DNA from: Thermanaeromonas sp. C210
Lineage (GTDB): Bacteria; Bacillota; DSM-521; Neomoorellales; Neomoorellaceae
Direction: 5' to 3'
DNA length: 64,000 nucleotides
Assembly (NCBI RefSeq): GCF_013167955.1
Contig: NZ_BLWF01000001.1
Span: forward strand, 62,001-126,000
Part shown: positions 60,922-64,000 of the stretch, in pieces
How the letters are laid out: each line of letters opens with the position of its first letter
Position numbering within the stretch: position 1 is the stretch's first letter
Program-made: the position numbers and the translations under genes
Notes under the pieces: generated by a model
The model's database searches: none
What the model saw: only the letters and a program-made list of their open reading frames with translations
Told to the model about the DNA's origin: nothing

Positions 60922-62001
60922 ATGAAGCGGCTCGTCACTCCAATAGTGGCCGTAATTATCGGGCTCGCGGTGGGCGCCGTGGTGATTTCCCTCATGGGTT
61001 TGGACCCGGTGGAAGCCTACCGGAACCTCCTTAGAGGGGCCCTGGGCTCCAAGAACGGCCTGGCCGAAACGGTGGTCAAGGCCACGCCCCTCATCTTTAC
61101 GGGCCTGAGCTTTGCCATAGCCCGCATGGCGGGGCTCTTGAACATCGGGGCCGAGGGCCAGCTTTATATCGGGGGCCTTACGAGCATTGCCGTAGGCATT
61201 TACCTTCAGGGATTGCCCCCGGTGGTGCACCTGCCCCTGGCCCTCCTGGCGGGCTTTGTGGGCGGCGGGCTGTGGGGGCTCATTGCCGGCGCCTTGAAGG
61301 TCCGCTTCGGGGCCAGCGAGATCATTACTACCGTGATGCTGAATTATGTGGCCATATATCTTGTAAGCCTTATGGTGACCGGCCCCATGATCGAGCCCCC
61401 GGGCAACTTCCCCCAGAGCCCGCCGGTACAGGATAGCGCGCAGCTACCCATTGTCCTGCCGGGGACCAGGCTCCACCTGGGGTTCGGCGTGGCCCTGTTG
61501 ATGGTGCTCTTCTACTACGTTTTTCTCTGGCACACCACTGTCGGCTACGAAGCGCGGGTGACGGGGTCCAATCCCCGCGCGGCCGGTTATGCCGGTATTA
61601 ACGCGGCGCGCAACACCCTCCTCATTATGTTCCTGGCGGGGGGTATGGGCGGGCTGGCCGGGGCCAGCGAGATCCTGGGCGTGCAGCACCGCCTGTTCCA
61701 GAACTTCTCCCCGGGCTACGGCTTCGACGGGATAGCCGTTGCCCTGCTTGGCTACAATACGCCCCTGGGGATCATCCTCGCTTCCCTCCTCTTTGGCGTA
61801 CTGCGGAGCGGGGGGAACATGATGCAGATGGTGGCCAAGGTGCCCGTGGCCATTGTGTACGTAATCCAGGCGGTGGTAATCATCCTTGTAGCCTGCGAGG
61901 AACTGTTCCGGCGCTGGCAGAAGGCCAAGGGCCGGCCGGGGTTCAGCCTGTCGGCGTTGCTTTCCGCGCAGCCTAGGGAGGTCAAGGAGAGCCATGACTG
62001 A
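60922..62001 (+). CDS. ABC transporter permease of second importer, subunit 1
   Basis: A 359-aa NupP-like membrane protein: AETVVKATPLIFTGLSFAIA and LNIGAEGQLYIGGLTSIAVG. It overlaps the next permease by 8 bp. AGGAG precedes the ATG. Confidence 0.93.
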   Translation: MKRLVTPIVAVIIGLAVGAVVISLMGLDPVEAYRNLLRGALGSKNGLAETVVKATPLIFTGLSFAIARMAGLLNIGAEGQLYIGGLTSIAVGIYLQGLPPVVHLPLALLAGFVGGGLWGLIAGALKVRFGASEIITTVMLNYVAIYLVSLMVTGPMIEPPGNFPQSPPVQDSAQLPIVLPGTRLHLGFGVALLMVLFYYVFLWHTTVGYEARVTGSNPRAAGYAGINAARNTLLIMFLAGGMGGLAGASEILGVQHRLFQNFSPGYGFDGIAVALLGYNTPLGIILASLLFGVLRSGGNMMQMVAKVPVAIVYVIQAVVIILVACEELFRRWQKAKGRPGFSLSALLSAQPREVKESHD

Positions 62002-62923
62002 TTTCATAAAGGAACTCACCAATTTCCTGGCGGCCGACGTCCGCACCGCCGTTCCCCTGCTCCTGGCTGCCACGGGGCTGATTTTCAGCGAGCGCTCGGG
62101 GATTGTGAATATAGGTGCCGAGGGCATGATGCTTATTGGGGCCCTGGCCGGGGTTGTGGGGTCTTACTTCCTAGGCGACGCCTGGATGGGGGCTTTGTTG
62201 GCGGCCCTGGTGGGCGCCCTTCTGGGGCTGCTGTTCGGCTTCCTGGTAGTCACGGCCCGGGCCGACCAGGTGGTCATCGGGGCGGCCTTCAACATCCTGG
62301 GCCTGGGGCTGACTACGTCCCTCGCCCGGGTTATCTTCGGCGTCAATACCTCGCCTCCGCCCATCGACGCCTTCAGGCCGGTGGCCGTGCCCGGGCTGTC
62401 CCGCATCCCCGTCCTGGGCGAAGTGCTCTTCCACCAGTCGGAGCTCACCTACCTGGCCCTGCTGCTGGTGCCCGTAGCCTACTTCGTCCTGTTTAAAACC
62501 ACCCTGGGGCTCAGGGTGCGGGCGGTGGGCGAGTATCCCCGGGCGGCCGACACCGTGGGCATCAACGTCTACCGCATCCGCTACGGTGCCAGTATGGTGT
62601 GCGGCCTGTTCTGCGGCCTTGCCGGTTCCTACCTGTCCTTAAGCCTTCTTAACTTCTTCACGGAGAACATGACCGCGGGTAAGGGATTTATCGCCCTGGC
62701 GACGGTGATCTTCGGCAAGTGGAATCCCTTCGGCGTTCTGGGGGCGGCCCTGGTATTCGGGGCCGGGGAGGCCCTCCAGTACCGCCTGCAGGCCACCGGA
62801 GCCAATATTCCCTACCAGATACTCCTCATGATACCCTACCTGCTCACCATAGGTGCCCTGGCGGGTTTTGTGGGCCGTGCGATACCGCCCGCATCTTCCG
62901 GCAGGCCTTATGTCAAGGAGTGA
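61994..62923 (+). CDS. ABC transporter permease of second importer, subunit 2
   Basis: A 309-aa NupQ-like membrane protein: SERSGIVNIGAEGMMLIGAL and GEYPRAADTVGINVYRIRYG. It shows clear similarity to the permease at 48310, so the two importers are paralogous. Its stop is 11 bp before the molybdenum hydroxylase gene. Confidence 0.93.
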   Translation: MTDFIKELTNFLAADVRTAVPLLLAATGLIFSERSGIVNIGAEGMMLIGALAGVVGSYFLGDAWMGALLAALVGALLGLLFGFLVVTARADQVVIGAAFNILGLGLTTSLARVIFGVNTSPPPIDAFRPVAVPGLSRIPVLGEVLFHQSELTYLALLLVPVAYFVLFKTTLGLRVRAVGEYPRAADTVGINVYRIRYGASMVCGLFCGLAGSYLSLSLLNFFTENMTAGKGFIALATVIFGKWNPFGVLGAALVFGAGEALQYRLQATGANIPYQILLMIPYLLTIGALAGFVGRAIPPASSGRPYVKE

Positions 62924-62934
62924 GGTGAAATATT

Positions 62935-64000
62935 TTGTGCGCCGTGCGTCTTGAAGCCGAGGCCAAGGTTACGGGCCGGGCCAAGTACGCCGCCGACCTG
63001 TTCTTCCCCGGCATGGTGCACCTCAAGGTGGTGCGGAGCCCGCTTCCCCACGCCCTCATTAAGAGCATCGATGCTTCGGAAGCCCTGAAGGTGGAGGGCG
63101 TCCTGTCCGTGTTTACCGGCGCGGATTTCCCGGGGAGGGTGGCCCAGGAAAGGGAACGGCCGGTCCTGGCCCGGGACAGGGTGCGCTATGTTGGGGACGG
63201 AGTGGCCGTGGTGGTGGCGGAGAACGAGGAGGCGGCGGAGGAGGGCGCCCGCCGGGTCAGGGTGGAATACGAGCCGCTGCCGGCGGTGCTGGACCCCCTG
63301 GAGGCCCTGAAACCGGACGCTCCCAAGGTGCACGGGGAGAGCAACGTCATCTGCCACCACGTGGTCCAGCGCGGCAACCCTGAAGAGGGCTTTGCCGAGG
63401 CCGAGGTCGTCCTCGAGCGTACCTACCGGACCCACCGGGTTCAACATGCGGCCCTGGAAGTGGAGGCGGCCGTGGCCGTGCCGGAGGGGGACCATATGGT
63501 GGTCTACTGCCCGGGCAAGAGCCCCTTCAACGCCCGGCGCATAGTGGCCGAGGCCCTGGGCTGGCCCCTGAACCGGGTAATTATAAGGGAGACTACCATC
63601 GGCGGGTCCTTCGGCGGGAAGGATTACGATATGGGGGTGCTGGCCGCCCGGGCGGCCCTGGCGGCCAACCGTTTGGGGAGGCCGGCCCGCATAAAGCTCA
63701 CCCGCGAAGAGTCCACCGTTGAGGGGACCAAACGCCATCCCTACGTACTGAAGTACAAAGTGGGGGCGAAAAAGGACGGGACCCTCTGCGCCATGGAAGT
63801 GTACGGCGTGGCCGATGGGGGGGCGTATGTGTCCAAGACCCCCTTGGTGACGTGGCGTTCGGCGGTGGAGGCCACGGGGCCTTACCGCATCCCCCACGTC
63901 CAAGTGGACATCTACGGCGTGTTTACCAATAATGTGTACGCCGATGCCCTGCGGGGGTTCGGTTCTCCCCAGGTAGACTTTGCCGTGGAACTGCTTATGG
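62935..64000 (+). CDS. xdhA: Xanthine-dehydrogenase-type molybdenum-binding subunit (partial)
   Basis: The frame is open from TTG 62935 to the window edge, ~355 residues. Motifs: AKVTGRAKYAADLFFPGMVH, TIGGSFGGKDYDM, ALRGFGSPQVDFAVELLM. These belong to the large MoCo subunit of xanthine dehydrogenase/aldehyde oxidase-type hydroxylases. GAGGTGA lies 6 nt upstream. It hydroxylates purines or other N-heterocycles; the FeS and FAD subunits must lie outside the window. Confidence 0.92.
   Translation, partial: MCAVRLEAEAKVTGRAKYAADLFFPGMVHLKVVRSPLPHALIKSIDASEALKVEGVLSVFTGADFPGRVAQERERPVLARDRVRYVGDGVAVVVAENEEAAEEGARRVRVEYEPLPAVLDPLEALKPDAPKVHGESNVICHHVVQRGNPEEGFAEAEVVLERTYRTHRVQHAALEVEAAVAVPEGDHMVVYCPGKSPFNARRIVAEALGWPLNRVIIRETTIGGSFGGKDYDMGVLAARAALAANRLGRPARIKLTREESTVEGTKRHPYVLKYKVGAKKDGTLCAMEVYGVADGGAYVSKTPLVTWRSAVEATGPYRIPHVQVDIYGVFTNNVYADALRGFGSPQVDFAVELLM

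Overview
The window is chromosomal DNA from a GC-rich, endospore-forming Firmicute. The gene order glmU-prs-ctc-pth-mfd-spoVT-yabN(mazG)-hup-rqcP-yabP-yabQ-divIC, followed by spoIID-spoIIQ-like-spoIIID-mbl, matches blocks known from Bacillus and Moorella-type clostridia. Anaerobic-type enzymes (UbiD decarboxylase, iron-sulfur flavoprotein, ferredoxin-fused DHOD-like protein, molybdenum hydroxylase) fit a Moorella/Desulfotomaculum-like anaerobe. The exact genus cannot be named from the sequence alone.

Layout. 1-7.6 kb: end of a cyanophycin-synthetase-like gene, ispE, a FadR-type regulator, a MobA-like nucleotidyltransferase, glmU, prs, a PRC-barrel protein, ctc, pth and a small PrsW-like membrane protein. 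7.9-22 kb: mfd and the sporulation/division block, including a sigma-G-like promoter before spoVT and two perfect DnaA boxes before divIC. 22.2-28.3 kb: an RND efflux pair and its TetR regulator, with a 17-bp-arm palindrome just downstream of the pump promoter, then an orphan 57-aa gene. 28.6-34.7 kb: envelope genes (copper-amine-oxidase-like stalk protein, LCP ligase, WecG/TagA glycosyltransferase, 1201-aa subtilase with three SLH domains). 35-42.9 kb: an MNT-HEPN pair, a coiled-coil protein, an ECF sigma/anti-sigma pair, a secreted S-layer-like protein, a TolC-like protein, and an AbrB antitoxin beside a wrecked PIN toxin. 43.3-64 kb: a catabolic island with an RpiR regulator, BMP-type nucleoside/purine importer, UbiD decarboxylase, GntR regulator, YgeW-like carbamoyltransferase, two amidohydrolases, YgeY-like hydrolase, iron-sulfur flavoprotein, PreA-like oxidoreductase, a second importer, and the start of a xanthine-dehydrogenase-type molybdenum subunit.

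Three things stand out. (1) A family of ~260-bp non-coding mobile elements (five copies plus one fragment) with inverted ends and 8-bp target duplications. Every full copy sits just upstream of a plus-strand gene, and the two copies with perfect duplications are inside the catabolic island. (2) The catabolic island shares YgeW, YgeY, SsnA-like and molybdenum-hydroxylase components with known anaerobic purine/urate clusters, but adds UbiD, an iron-sulfur flavoprotein and two ABC importers. It may be a variant or undescribed N-heterocycle degradation route. (3) An ECF sigma factor whose own promoter and the promoter of the divergent S-layer-like gene share the same bipartite motif (GGGAACTTT, 15 bp, GTCTAATAAA), the latter starting a ~285-nt structured leader.
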